NCBI GenBank assembly: GCA_039796575.1
Contig: JBDKJP010000046.1
Location: 62,001 to 126,000, forward strand
DNA length: 64,000 nt
Source of the DNA: UBA668 sp039796575
GTDB lineage: Bacteria; Actinomycetota; Acidimicrobiia; Acidimicrobiales; Ilumatobacteraceae
Direction of reading: 5' to 3'
Both the position numbers and the translations under genes were made by a program. The notes under the pieces are model-generated. The model worked only from the letters and a program-made list of their open reading frames with translations, did not search any database and was not told the origin of the DNA. Shown piece after piece: positions 40,398 to 48,840 of the stretch (position 1 is the first letter of the stretch; each line of letters starts with the position of its first letter).

Positions 40398-41737
40398 TTC
40401 GTGATGGTCCAGCGTTCGATCTCGGCGTGTGACACGGTGCGACGGCGCGCCAGGCGACGGCGCTCGCGCAACGCCGACGGCAACGCACCCGCGAGCGACA
40501 CGACGGGCTTCACGATCTCGCGGGTGGCGTCGGGCGACGGCGGTCGCAGCCGACGGGCCTGGTGGTACACGTGCTGCGCGAGGTCGAACGTGGCCTCCTT
40601 CACGGCGCCGACGCATGCGCGGACCGCCACCTTCGCCGGCGCGTTCTTCACCAGCGTGAGCCGACGGTTGCGGTCGACCCAGAAGCGGAAGAACGAACTG
40701 CCGGCCTTGCTGGAGTACGCGTGCTCGTGGAACACCACCGACGACGGCTCGTACCGGTAGGTCCAACCGCTCGAGTGACCGCGCCACGACAGGTCGAAGT
40801 CCTCGTAGTAGAGGAAGTACGTCGGGTCGAACAGGCCGACGTCGCGGAGGTACGCGGTGCGCAGCAGCACGGCACCGCCGCACCACGCGAACACCTCGGC
40901 CGGCTCGTCGTACTGGCCGAGGTCGGGCTCGAGGAACCCGCGGTCGCCACCGAACCAACCCTTGAACAGGCCGCCGCCCGCGCTGTTGACGATGCGCACC
41001 CGCTGCGAGGTGACGCACGGCAGCGTGGTGGGCTCGCGACCGACCGAGTGCGAGACGGGCTCGGTGGGCGTGCCGAGTTGCACCTCGACGTCGGTGGCGC
41101 CGACCACGGTGAGCCGCACGTCGCGCGGCTCGTCGGTGGCGGGCCACCACACCGAGGCGAAGCCCTTCGACCAGCGACCGGGGTCGTCGGGGTCGTCGGG
41201 CCAGAAGCGCTCGTCGAACCGCACCCACTCGGTGCGGTCGACACCGTCGATCTCGACGCGCAGCACCCGCGCACCGACGAGACGGTCGTCGGCCAGGCGG
41301 TGCAGGCGGTCGGTGCGCAACGTGACCGCGTGGGCCCACACGTTGAGCAGCAGCTTCGGCACGACCGCACCGACGGTGGGGTCGGCCATCGGCACGAGCA
41401 ACGGCTCGAGCCAGTCGGGGTCGACGAGCGCGTCGTTGTTGATGAGTGCGACGTGGTCGATGCCGTCGAGGTCGCGCATCGCCAGGTTGCACCCGCGGGC
41501 GAAGCCCTCGTTGGTGTCGGACTGGATGAGCCGCACCTGCGGGTACTCCTCGCGCAGCACCCAGTTGAACCCGTCGACGCTGGCGTTGTCGACCACCACG
41601 ATCTCCAGGCGATCGGCCGGGTAGTTCGTGGCGAGCAGCGAGTCGATGCATCGCCGCGTGACGTCGCCACCGTCGAAGTTCACGACCACCACCCGCACCA
41701 TCGGGCGCGTGGAGTGCTGCGGCGCCGACGAGGTCAT
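40394..41737 (-). CDS. Family 2 glycosyltransferase (rhamnosyltransferase/GlfT-like)
   Basis: A 447-residue protein with GT-A motifs VVVVNFDGGDVTRRCIDSLL, VVDNASVDG, ALINNDALVDPDWLEPLL and the later GGAVLLRTAYLRDVGLFDPTYFLYYEDFDLSWR (ED-W acid motif). An insertion of about 110 residues after residue 130 is unusual and may be a beta domain. The start at ATG 41737 is supported by TAGCAT 7 nt upstream. It acts in the surface glycan cluster. Confidence 0.87.
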   Translation of the reverse strand: MTSSAPQHSTRPMVRVVVVNFDGGDVTRRCIDSLLATNYPADRLEIVVVDNASVDGFNWVLREEYPQVRLIQSDTNEGFARGCNLAMRDLDGIDHVALINNDALVDPDWLEPLLVPMADPTVGAVVPKLLLNVWAHAVTLRTDRLHRLADDRLVGARVLRVEIDGVDRTEWVRFDERFWPDDPDDPGRWSKGFASVWWPATDEPRDVRLTVVGATDVEVQLGTPTEPVSHSVGREPTTLPCVTSQRVRIVNSAGGGLFKGWFGGDRGFLEPDLGQYDEPAEVFAWCGGAVLLRTAYLRDVGLFDPTYFLYYEDFDLSWRGHSSGWTYRYEPSSVVFHEHAYSSKAGSSFFRFWVDRNRRLTLVKNAPAKVAVRACVGAVKEATFDLAQHVYHQARRLRPPSPDATREIVKPVVSLAGALPSALRERRRLARRRTVSHAEIERWTITK

Positions 41738-41744
41738 CGGCTGG

Positions 41745-41750
41745 ATGCTA
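41745..41750 (-). promoter_or_regulatory. -10 box TAGCAT of the two-glycosyltransferase operon
   Basis: TAGCAT is 7 nt before ATG 41737. Confidence 0.45.
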
Positions 41751-41781
41751 CCGGCCACCCGACGGCGGCGAACGGCAGCGG

Positions 41782-42729
41782 TCAGTGGCCGGCCAGCTCC
41801 TGGCGCGCCGCGTCGACCATCACGGCCAGGCCGTCGGTGAGCGACACCCCGGGTCGCCATCCGCACTCCGCCGACGTGCGTGTCAGATCGGGCTGACGGC
41901 GCTGCGGGTCGCCGGTGCGTTCGGCGGGCAACGGCATGGTGACGATGGGCGACGACGATCCGGTGACGGCCACCACCAGCTCGGCCACCTCGCGCACCGT
42001 GTACTCCTCGGTGGAGCCGACGTTGTACGGCCCGGCACCGCCCGACCGCACCGCGGCGAGCAACCCCTCGACCTGATCGTCGACGTAGCAGTAGCTGCGC
42101 GTCTGCGAGCCGTCGCCGTGCACGGTGAGCGGCTGCCCGGTGAGCGCCTGGTGGATGAACGTCGACAGCACGCGCCCGTCGTCGGGCCGCATGCGCGGAC
42201 CGTAGGTGTTGAAGATGCGCACGATGACCGTGTCGAGGTCGCGCATGCGGCGGTAGGCCATGGTGAGCGCCTCACCGAACCGCTTCGCCTCGTCGTAGCA
42301 GCTGCGCGGACCGATGGGATCGACGTTGCCGTGGTACGTCTCGGGCTGCGGGTGCACCAACGGGTCGCCGTAGACCTCGCTGGTGGAGGTGATGAGGAAC
42401 CGGGCGCCCTTGCGCAGCGCGAGGTCGAGCATGCGGCGCGTGCCGGTGGAGCCGACCTCGAGGATCTCGATCGGGATGCGCAGGAAGTCGCTCGGCGAGG
42501 CCGGGCTGGCGAGGTGCATGACCAGGTCGACCGGGCCGTCGACGTCGAACGGCTGCACGATGTCGTGCTCGAGCAGGTGGAAGTCGGGGTTCGCCATCAG
42601 CTCGGCAACGTTCTCGCGCCGCCCGGTGACGAGGTTGTCGACCGCCAGCACCGCATGGCCCTCGGCCAGCAGTCGTCGGCAGAGGTGCGACCCGATGAAC
42701 CCGGCCCCGCCGGCGACCACGACCCTCAT
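41782..42729 (-). CDS. NAD-dependent sugar epimerase, UDP-glucuronate decarboxylase-like
   Basis: A 315-residue extended SDR: VVVAGGAGFIGSHLCRRLL, LASPASPSDF, TSTSEVYGDP, YDEAKRFGEAL (Tyr-x3-Lys) and RIFNTYGPRM. The HLASPASP and E-Y-G-x-x-x-P patterns are those of UDP-xylose synthase (UXS), which converts UDP-glucuronate to UDP-xylose. With ugd nearby this implies UDP-xylose supply for the glycan. A dTDP-glucose dehydratase role is less likely. Confidence 0.88.
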   Translation of the reverse strand: MRVVVAGGAGFIGSHLCRRLLAEGHAVLAVDNLVTGRRENVAELMANPDFHLLEHDIVQPFDVDGPVDLVMHLASPASPSDFLRIPIEILEVGSTGTRRMLDLALRKGARFLITSTSEVYGDPLVHPQPETYHGNVDPIGPRSCYDEAKRFGEALTMAYRRMRDLDTVIVRIFNTYGPRMRPDDGRVLSTFIHQALTGQPLTVHGDGSQTRSYCYVDDQVEGLLAAVRSGGAGPYNVGSTEEYTVREVAELVVAVTGSSSPIVTMPLPAERTGDPQRRQPDLTRTSAECGWRPGVSLTDGLAVMVDAARQELAGH

Positions 42730-42770
42730 CCCCGCCCCCGACGCATCACGGGCGACATGGTATCGGCGGG

Positions 42771-44711
42771 TCAGTTCACCCAGCCCATCAGGTCGACGGT
42801 CATCACCGTGCCGCCGGCGGCGAACAGGTTCACCGTGCCGTCGGCACCGATGGGCACGAACGCGAGGCTCGCCACCGGCGCGTTGACCACCCAGTTCACG
42901 TTCGACGAGGTCGGTCGTTGCGCACCCGAATAGACCGTGATGTGTGCGCTCGACGTCGTCGAGTTCGAGGTGACGAGCAGGAACGCACCCTTCGCTCCGC
43001 TGGCCGGCACGCCACCCACGCCCGCCACCTTCAGCGACCGTGTCGTGCCCGCCGGCGTGGACGTGGGGTTCAGCAGCCGCGTCGCGGGCAGGGGCGTGGT
43101 GACGCCACCCGACCCGGCCGCCGCCGTGGCGTACCCCGCGACGTCGAAGATCACGTTGCCGTTGCCACCCGCGTGCAGCACCGACCAGTCGCCGTTCGCA
43201 TCGGTCGGCGCCGACGCCATGTTCGAACGTGCCGTACCGACCACGGTGTTGATCGACGACGCGGCCGGTCGTGCGAGACCGGCGGGCCACACGACGTCGA
43301 ACCCGGGCGACGAGGCGTTCACCGACGTGAGCACACCGAGCACCGCCGTCGCGTCCGCGGGCACGGCCACACCGTCGGCGGCGGGCAGCAGTCGCTGCTC
43401 GCCGTTGGCCATCAGGGCGGCCGTGGTGTTGGTGCCGTTCCTGGTGTCGAACACGCGCGCCGGGCTGACCGGCACGAGGCGCGAGCCGCCCTGCGACGGC
43501 TGCGTGGAGTCGACCCAGCCGACCACGTCGACGATGACGTGCACCGCGGCGAACGAGACGTTGTCGAGGCGGATGCGGCCTCCGACGCCGACCTTCAACA
43601 ACTGCATCGACGCCCGCGTGTCACCTGCCCTGAAGTACACGCCGGGTGACTGGCCGTTCGCCGCAGGGAAGGAGCTCTGGTCCTGGAACACCGACGTGCG
43701 CGGTGGCTTCGGGAACAGCCGCAACGACCCCGCGGACGCGCCGCTGATGACGGTGACATTGGCCAGCACGGCGCTCACGCCGGTGGTGGGCACACCACCC
43801 TTGCCGGTCACCATGAACTCGTGGTTCACCTTCGCGGCGAGGCGGTTCACCGGGTTCGGGTCACCGAGGCGACCGTCGCCCGGCTTCACCGCGGTGGAGA
43901 TGCCCACACCGCGGCGGGTGTCGACGATGCGCGACGGCGACAGCGGGTGGAACTTGCCCGACGGGTTCTGCAACGAGCCCGAGAACTGGCATTCGTCCAT
44001 CCCGAAGCACCAGGCGTCGAGATCGATGTCGTACGTGGTGTCACCGGACAGGTTGAGCAGACCGATGGCCTGGCGCCCCGTGGTCTTGTCGGTGATGAAC
44101 AGGATGTACTGGCCGTTCCAGAGCGGCCCGGTCGCGTACGACGACCCGGAGCTCGCGCCCGCCGTGAACGCGTCGAGCAGGTAGCCCGTGTTGGTGCGCT
44201 GCTGACCGGTGGTCTGGAAGATCTCGAACCCCACCCGGCCCGACGTGACGGCCGAGCTCGACAGCACGCGGCCGAGGAACCGGCCACCGTTCACCGACGG
44301 CACCGTCGGGAACTGCACCATGCCGATGTTCTGCCCGGCGAACGGCGGGTTGATGCGGATGGCCACACCGGCCGTCATCGAGCCGGTGCCGCAGCCCCAC
44401 ACACCCTTGTAGAACTCCAACCGCACCTGCGTGAGGTTGTACGGCGACGAGATGCCCACCGGGTTCGGCAGGATGGGCTGGTTGTTGCACACCGAGCTGG
44501 GGTACTCGTAGAACTGCTCGTAGTTGCCGCCCGCCGTGGTGGGCGACACGTGGTCGACACCCAGTCGGAACTGACCGGCCGGCAGCTGCCAGCTGATCGA
44601 GAACGACGTGGCCGCCTCGACGCGCACGGCCGGGGGCACGACGATGCCCAACACGACCGCGAGCGCGGCGAACAGGACGGTGCGCAGGGGGGATCTCGAC
44701 GTGGACTTCAT
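42771..44711 (-). CDS. Large secreted protein with DTR-type beta modules
   Basis: A 646-residue exported protein with a Sec signal (cleavage near VEAAT, residue 34). The N-terminal 240 residues form an unrecognised beta-rich domain with Cys pairs (SSVCNNQ, WGCGTG; AWCFGMDECQF). Then come modules marked SRIVDTRRGV, ARVFDTRNG and TRLLNPTST, ending in IVDVVGWVD, FDVAGYAT and VDLMGWVN strands like those in the proteins at 25219 and 27156. It lies inside the glycan cluster and may be an S-layer or surface-attached protein. Function unknown. Confidence 0.75.
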   Translation of the reverse strand: MKSTSRSPLRTVLFAALAVVLGIVVPPAVRVEAATSFSISWQLPAGQFRLGVDHVSPTTAGGNYEQFYEYPSSVCNNQPILPNPVGISSPYNLTQVRLEFYKGVWGCGTGSMTAGVAIRINPPFAGQNIGMVQFPTVPSVNGGRFLGRVLSSSAVTSGRVGFEIFQTTGQQRTNTGYLLDAFTAGASSGSSYATGPLWNGQYILFITDKTTGRQAIGLLNLSGDTTYDIDLDAWCFGMDECQFSGSLQNPSGKFHPLSPSRIVDTRRGVGISTAVKPGDGRLGDPNPVNRLAAKVNHEFMVTGKGGVPTTGVSAVLANVTVISGASAGSLRLFPKPPRTSVFQDQSSFPAANGQSPGVYFRAGDTRASMQLLKVGVGGRIRLDNVSFAAVHVIVDVVGWVDSTQPSQGGSRLVPVSPARVFDTRNGTNTTAALMANGEQRLLPAADGVAVPADATAVLGVLTSVNASSPGFDVVWPAGLARPAASSINTVVGTARSNMASAPTDANGDWSVLHAGGNGNVIFDVAGYATAAAGSGGVTTPLPATRLLNPTSTPAGTTRSLKVAGVGGVPASGAKGAFLLVTSNSTTSSAHITVYSGAQRPTSSNVNWVVNAPVASLAFVPIGADGTVNLFAAGGTVMTVDLMGWVN

Positions 44712-44797
44712 CTCACTTCAGTATCGGCGCGGAACGTGCCGATCATGAGGTCGTTACCATGCCTTGGCAGAACCTGCGACGTGTACAGGAGACGAGA

Positions 44798-45781
44798 ATG
44801 AGCGTGTTGGTCACCGGCGGCGCCGGCTACATCGGGTCGCACACGGTGCGCCAGCTGGTCGCACGCGGCGACGACGTGGTGGTGCTCGACTCGATGGAGT
44901 ACGGCAACGAAGCAGCGCTGCTGGGCACCGAGCTGGTGGTGGGCGACATCGCCGACCAGGCCCTCGTCACCGACCTGTGCCGGCGCCGAGGGGTCACCCA
45001 GGTGGTGCACTTCGCCGCCTACAAGGCCGTCGGCGAGTCGATGGAGCAGCCCGGCCGGTACTGGCGCAACAACGTCAGCGGCTCGGTCGCCCTCGTCGAG
45101 GCGCTGCTCGCGGCCGATGTGCGTGAGCTGGTGTTCTCGTCGTCGTGCTCCGTGTACGGCACGCCGCCGCGGGTGCCGGTCGACGAGACCGCGCCCATCG
45201 CCCCCGAGAGCGTGTACGCCGAGACCAAGGCGATGGTCGAGCGGGTGCTGTTCTGGTACGGCCAGACCAAGGGCCTCCGTTCGGTCAGCCTGCGCTACTT
45301 CAACGCCGCCGGCGCCAGCACCGACGGCGTCATCGGCGAGGACTGGGCCCGGTCCCAGAACCTGGTGCCACTCGTGATGAAGGCCGCGCTCGGCAAGGCG
45401 CCGGCGGTACAGGTGTTCGGCACCGACTACCCCACCCCCGACGGCACCTGCATCCGCGACTACATCCACATCGAGGACCTCGCGGCCGCGCACCTCAAGT
45501 CGCTCGACCACCTCGCAGCCGGCGGCGACACCGTGGCCCTCAACGTCGGCACGGGCGCCGGCAGCAGCGTGCTGCAGGTCATCGAGGCCACCGAGCGCAT
45601 CAGCGGGCGCGAGGTGCCGAAGGTGCTCACCGACCGCCGCGCCGGCGACCCCGTCGTGTCGTTCGCCGATCCGGCCACGGTGCAGCGCGTGCTCGGCTGG
45701 ACCGCAACCCGCGGCCTCGACGACATCATCGCCAGCGCGTGGCAGTGGCACTCCACGCACCCCGACGGCTACGCCTCCTGA
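44798..45781 (+). CDS. galE: UDP-glucose 4-epimerase
   Basis: A 327-residue GalE: VTGGAGYIGSHTVRQL, HFAAYKAVGESMEQPGRYW, SSSCSVYGTP, and the catalytic YAETKAMVE (Tyr-x3-Lys), with RYFNAAGA and CIRDYIHIEDLA late in the chain. It interconverts UDP-glucose and UDP-galactose for the glycan cluster. ATG 44798 has AGGAGA 6 nt upstream; an earlier frame opening lacks a ribosome site. The 86-bp gap to the divergent secreted-protein gene holds both promoters. Confidence 0.95.
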   Translation: MSVLVTGGAGYIGSHTVRQLVARGDDVVVLDSMEYGNEAALLGTELVVGDIADQALVTDLCRRRGVTQVVHFAAYKAVGESMEQPGRYWRNNVSGSVALVEALLAADVRELVFSSSCSVYGTPPRVPVDETAPIAPESVYAETKAMVERVLFWYGQTKGLRSVSLRYFNAAGASTDGVIGEDWARSQNLVPLVMKAALGKAPAVQVFGTDYPTPDGTCIRDYIHIEDLAAAHLKSLDHLAAGGDTVALNVGTGAGSSVLQVIEATERISGREVPKVLTDRRAGDPVVSFADPATVQRVLGWTATRGLDDIIASAWQWHSTHPDGYAS

Positions 45782-45796
45782 CTTCGCGGTCGCGAC

Positions 45797-46552
45797 TCAG
45801 GCCTGTTGCACGCGCTGACGGTCGAGCCAGCCCAGCAACACGGCCGTGGCCCGCGGGTCGTGCCGCAGGCGGTGCCCCGCGCCGTTGATGACGCGCAGCT
45901 CGGCCGAGCCGTGCGCCTCGGCCAACTGGCGCGCGTCGGCCGTCGGCACGCTTTCGTCGTCGTCGCCGTGCATCACCAGCAGCGGCCGCGGGGCGAAGCG
46001 GCGGGCGGCGTCGGCGGGCCGGAAGCGGCGAAACTCGCGCGCCCACTCGTCGAAGTTGCGCGGGAACCCGGGTGTGCGGATGGCGCCGATCTCGCGGGCG
46101 TGCTCGAGGAAGCGGCGCGGTTGCGCGGCCCAGTCGTCGAAGTCGGCGCGCGGGCTGAGCAACGCCGCCCCACGCACCCGCGGGTCGTCGGCGGCGACGC
46201 ACGTGGCGATGGAGCCACCGGTGTTGGTGCCCACCAACCAGATGCTCGCCGGCGACGTCTCCTCGATGAGGTGATCGATCGCGGCGCGCAGGTCGTCGAC
46301 CCACCCCTGCAGCGAGAAGTCGCCCTCGCTGGTGCCACAGCCGCGGAAGGTGAACGTCATGGCCACCCAACCGAGCTCGTTGGCGACGCGGTCGACGAGC
46401 TCCGGGAAGGTGCCGGCGCTCTGGCGCGCGTCGAGCGGGCCGATGGGGAAGCCGTGGCAGAGGATGAGCCCGGGCAGCGGACCGGCGTGACCGGACGGCA
46501 CCGACAGGTACCGCGCGAGCTGCAGCCCCTGCGACTGGAAGCTCCCGTTCAC
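45797..46552 (-). CDS. Alpha/beta-hydrolase-fold protein with altered nucleophile elbow
   Basis: A 251-residue alpha/beta-hydrolase-like protein: HGFPIG near the oxyanion position, FRGCGTSEG, an Asp (VMHGDDDESVP) and a His (NGAGHRLRHDP). The nucleophile elbow reads GTNTGGS, so the G-x-Nuc-x-G position holds Asn instead of Ser. Either the protein is not a classical hydrolase or another residue acts. The start is GTG 46552. It converges on galE. Confidence 0.78.
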   Translation of the reverse strand: MNGSFQSQGLQLARYLSVPSGHAGPLPGLILCHGFPIGPLDARQSAGTFPELVDRVANELGWVAMTFTFRGCGTSEGDFSLQGWVDDLRAAIDHLIEETSPASIWLVGTNTGGSIATCVAADDPRVRGAALLSPRADFDDWAAQPRRFLEHAREIGAIRTPGFPRNFDEWAREFRRFRPADAARRFAPRPLLVMHGDDDESVPTADARQLAEAHGSAELRVINGAGHRLRHDPRATAVLLGWLDRQRVQQA

Positions 46553-46571
46553 GTCGCGACGGCCAGAGGGA

Positions 46572-46796
46572 TCAGGCCCGCGGCTTGCGGTTGCGGCGCG
46601 TGACGCCCGGCTCCGCCAGCGTGTAGCCGCGGTTGCGGGCCTCGGCCAGGGTGTCGGGGCCGAAGCACAGGCCCACGTCGGCGCCGACGACCTCGTCGAT
46701 GACGGCCTCGTCGGTCCACGTGTCGAGGTCGTAGACCAGCTGCGTGCGCTTGTCGCCGATGAAGCGGGAATGTTCGAAGCGGGAGGGCCGTTCCAT
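46572..46796 (-). CDS. Small hypothetical protein (74 aa)
   Basis: A 74-residue acidic-to-basic protein with a basic C-terminus (GVTRRNRKPRA) and no recognised family. The start at ATG 46796 is supported by TAGCGT 8 nt upstream; the open frame extends further up without a start signal. It lies between two other minus-strand genes and has the codon use of its neighbours. Confidence 0.6.
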   Translation of the reverse strand: MERPSRFEHSRFIGDKRTQLVYDLDTWTDEAVIDEVVGADVGLCFGPDTLAEARNRGYTLAEPGVTRRNRKPRA

Positions 46797-46804
46797 GGCC
46801 GCCG

Positions 46805-46810
46805 ACGCTA
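46805..46810 (-). promoter_or_regulatory. -10 box TAGCGT of the 74-aa gene
   Basis: TAGCGT lies 8 nt before ATG 46796 and overlaps the end of the upstream gene (stop at 46808). Confidence 0.45.
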
Positions 46811-47296
46811 CTCGCCCGACCCCGACGGCGGGAAGACCGGTGCGTCGTCGGGCGGTGCCATGGGGCCGACGGCACCGATGGCCTCGAAGTACGCGAGGTG
46901 CGCGGTGACCACGTTGACCGCGTCGACGTCGTCGAGGATCTGCACGCCGTGGGCCTCCGCCTCGCCGAGCAGATAGGCCGTGAGGTTGTCCTCGCTGATG
47001 ACCACGGGGTCGAGGATGTCCTGTCGACGATCGACCACGTTGGTGGGCTGCAACCCCTTCGAGTGCAGCCACTGCATGTGGAACGTGAGCAGCAGCTCGA
47101 GCTCGTCGGGAGTGAGGCGCGCCTGCGTGGACTCGGGCATGTACTCGGCGACGAACTCCATCGCCTCCTCGGGGATGTACACCGAGCGGGGCGCCACGGC
47201 GTCGAGGCGGTGGGCTTCGCGCCCCACCACGACGGCGGCCAGGACGAACACCAGGACGGCTGCGACGAGCAGGTACACGAGCACCGTGGAGGACAC
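46808..47296 (-). CDS. Membrane-anchored hypothetical protein
   Basis: A 162-residue protein with one N-terminal transmembrane segment (about 4-24, VLVYLLVAAVLVFVLAAVVV) and a soluble, acidic remainder. GTG 47296 is chosen because a TAGGGT box lies 7 nt upstream; the open frame extends 18 codons further without signals. No family recognised. Confidence 0.65.
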   Translation of the reverse strand: MSSTVLVYLLVAAVLVFVLAAVVVGREAHRLDAVAPRSVYIPEEAMEFVAEYMPESTQARLTPDELELLLTFHMQWLHSKGLQPTNVVDRRQDILDPVVISEDNLTAYLLGEAEAHGVQILDDVDAVNVVTAHLAYFEAIGAVGPMAPPDDAPVFPPSGSGE

Positions 47297-47303
47297 GTCC
47301 GCC

Positions 47304-47309
47304 ACCCTA
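47304..47309 (-). promoter_or_regulatory. -10 box TAGGGT of the 162-aa membrane protein gene
   Basis: TAGGGT is 7 nt before GTG 47296. Confidence 0.5.
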
Positions 47310-47327
47310 CCGGTCCGGAAAACGCGA

Positions 47328-47361
47328 CGAGCGGTGCAGCGCCGAGGCACTGCACCGCTCG
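47328..47361 (-). terminator. 12-bp hairpin downstream of the acyl-CoA dehydrogenase gene
   Basis: CGAGCGGTGCAG pairs perfectly with CTGCACCGCTCG across a 10-nt loop, 30 nt beyond the stop at 47392 and ahead of the next promoter. There is no U-tract. Confidence 0.6.
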
Positions 47362-47391
47362 AAGCGACGTTCGATCAGCGTGATCGGCGGA

Positions 47392-48507
47392 TCAGATGCC
47401 GATGCGCTGCGCGAGGAGCTCGCGGTGGTAGGTGGGGTCACCGAACAGCAGCTCGCTGCTCTTCGCACGCTTGAAGTACAGGTGCGCCGGGTGCTCCCAG
47501 GTGAAGCCGATGCCACCGTGGATCTGGATGTTCTCGGCCGTGGCGTGGAAGTACGCCTCGCTGCAGTAGGCCTTGGCGAGCGACGCCACCGAGGGCAGCT
47601 CGTCGTTCATCTCGGCCGCGCACCACATGCCGTAGTACGCCGCGCTCTTGGCCGACTCGACCTCGAGCAGCATGTCGGCGCACTTGTGCTTGATGGCCTG
47701 GAACGAACCGATCGGACGGCCGAACTGCACGCGCACCTTGGCGTACTCGACGGCCATCTCGAGCACCTTCTGGGCGCCACCGACCTGCTCGGCGGCGAGG
47801 CCGACGGCAGCGAGGTCGAGCACGGTGTTGAGGACGGCCCAGCCCTGGCCCTCGGCGCCGAGGAGCGTGGCGGGCGTGTTCGAGAACTCGAGCTTCGCCT
47901 GCTTGCGGGTCTGGTCCATGGTGCTGAGCGCGGTGCGGGTGAGGCCCGCCGCGTCGCCGGCCACCGTGAACAGGCTCACACCACCGGGGGTGCGGGCGGC
48001 CACGATGATGAGGTTGGCGGTGTGACCGTCGAGCACGAACATCTTCGTGCCGTTGAGGGTCCAGTCGCTGCCCGAGCCCGAGGCCTGCATCGTGATGCCG
48101 GCTTCGTCCCACTTGCCGCTCGGCTCGGTGAACGCCACGGTGGCGATGGTCTCGCCGGCGGCGATGCCGGGGAGGTGCGCGGCCTTGGCGGCGTCGTCAC
48201 CCGAGTGGATGAGGGTGTTGGCGGCGAGCACCACGGTGCTGAAGAACGGGGCGCACAGCAGCGAGCGGCCCATCTCCTCGAGCACGATGCCGAGCTCGAC
48301 GTAGCTGTAGCCGCTGCCGCCGAACTCCTCGGGGACGATGAGGCCCTGGAGGCCCATCTGCTCACCCATCTGGCTCCAGACGGCGGCGTCGAAGCCGGCC
48401 TCGGTCTCCATCTGCTCGCGCACGGCTTCCTCGGCGCTCTTGGCCTCGAGGAACTGACGCACGGTCTTGCGGAGTTCTTCCTGTTCTTCGGTGAAGGCAA
48501 AGTTCAT
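47392..48507 (-). CDS. Acyl-CoA dehydrogenase
   Basis: A 371-residue flavoprotein of the ACAD family: N-terminal helical domain (FTEEQEELRKTVRQFLEAK), middle beta domain (TVAFTEPSG, LNGTKMFVLDG) and C-terminal helical domain with VQFGRPIGSFQAIKHKCADM and QIHGGIGFTWEHPAHLY. It introduces a double bond into an acyl-CoA, passing electrons to ETF. The substrate range cannot be read. The start at ATG 48507 lacks a clear ribosome site. It is divergent from the VapBC pair. Confidence 0.9.
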   Translation of the reverse strand: MNFAFTEEQEELRKTVRQFLEAKSAEEAVREQMETEAGFDAAVWSQMGEQMGLQGLIVPEEFGGSGYSYVELGIVLEEMGRSLLCAPFFSTVVLAANTLIHSGDDAAKAAHLPGIAAGETIATVAFTEPSGKWDEAGITMQASGSGSDWTLNGTKMFVLDGHTANLIIVAARTPGGVSLFTVAGDAAGLTRTALSTMDQTRKQAKLEFSNTPATLLGAEGQGWAVLNTVLDLAAVGLAAEQVGGAQKVLEMAVEYAKVRVQFGRPIGSFQAIKHKCADMLLEVESAKSAAYYGMWCAAEMNDELPSVASLAKAYCSEAYFHATAENIQIHGGIGFTWEHPAHLYFKRAKSSELLFGDPTYHRELLAQRIGI

Positions 48508-48552
48508 GGCGGTGATCGTGGCGCGCTCGGCGGGGACCGCGCCACTCGAAGT

Positions 48553-48570
48553 GTGTACACTTGCGTACAC
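48553..48570. promoter_or_regulatory. VapB-type operator GTGTAC-N6-GTACAC overlapping the promoter
   Basis: A perfect 6-bp inverted repeat with a 6-bp spacer ends exactly at the base before the antitoxin ATG (48571). A TACACT -10 box (48556-48561) lies inside it, so antitoxin binding would shut off its own transcription. It also faces the divergent acyl-CoA dehydrogenase gene. Confidence 0.6.
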
Positions 48571-48840
48571 ATGGTGGGTGTCCGCGAGCTCCGGGCCGAT
48601 CTGGCCGCACACGTCCGTCGGGCGGGCGCCGGTCAACGCGTCGTGGTCAGCATCGGCGGTCGCGACGTCGCCCAGCTCGGCCCGGTGCAGGCCACCGACG
48701 GGCAGACCGTGCTGGCCGACCTCGTCACCGCCGGCCTCGTCATCGCGCCACGCCGCACCGATGCCGCCCGACCGGCGACGGCCATCCCCGTGTGGAGCGG
48801 CGTGCGCCTCGACCGCGCTCTGAAGGAGCTGCGCGGATGA
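48571..48840 (+). CDS. Phd/VapB-type antitoxin
   Basis: An 89-residue protein with the prevent-host-death fold at its N-terminus (VGVRELRADLAAHVRRAGAGQRVVV...GGRDVAQL), which binds DNA as a dimer, and a disordered C-terminal tail that would wrap the toxin. The ATG follows a TACACT box by 9 nt and is leaderless. The stop overlaps the toxin start (ATGA), the usual toxin-antitoxin coupling. Confidence 0.85.
   Translation: MVGVRELRADLAAHVRRAGAGQRVVVSIGGRDVAQLGPVQATDGQTVLADLVTAGLVIAPRRTDAARPATAIPVWSGVRLDRALKELRG

Noticed and set aside
40398..41651. Minus-strand frame fused upstream of the glycosyltransferase at 38946-40397
   Set aside because: The upstream part is an alternate-frame shadow of the GT2 gene (40394-41737); the real start is ATG 40397, coupled by an ATGA overlap.
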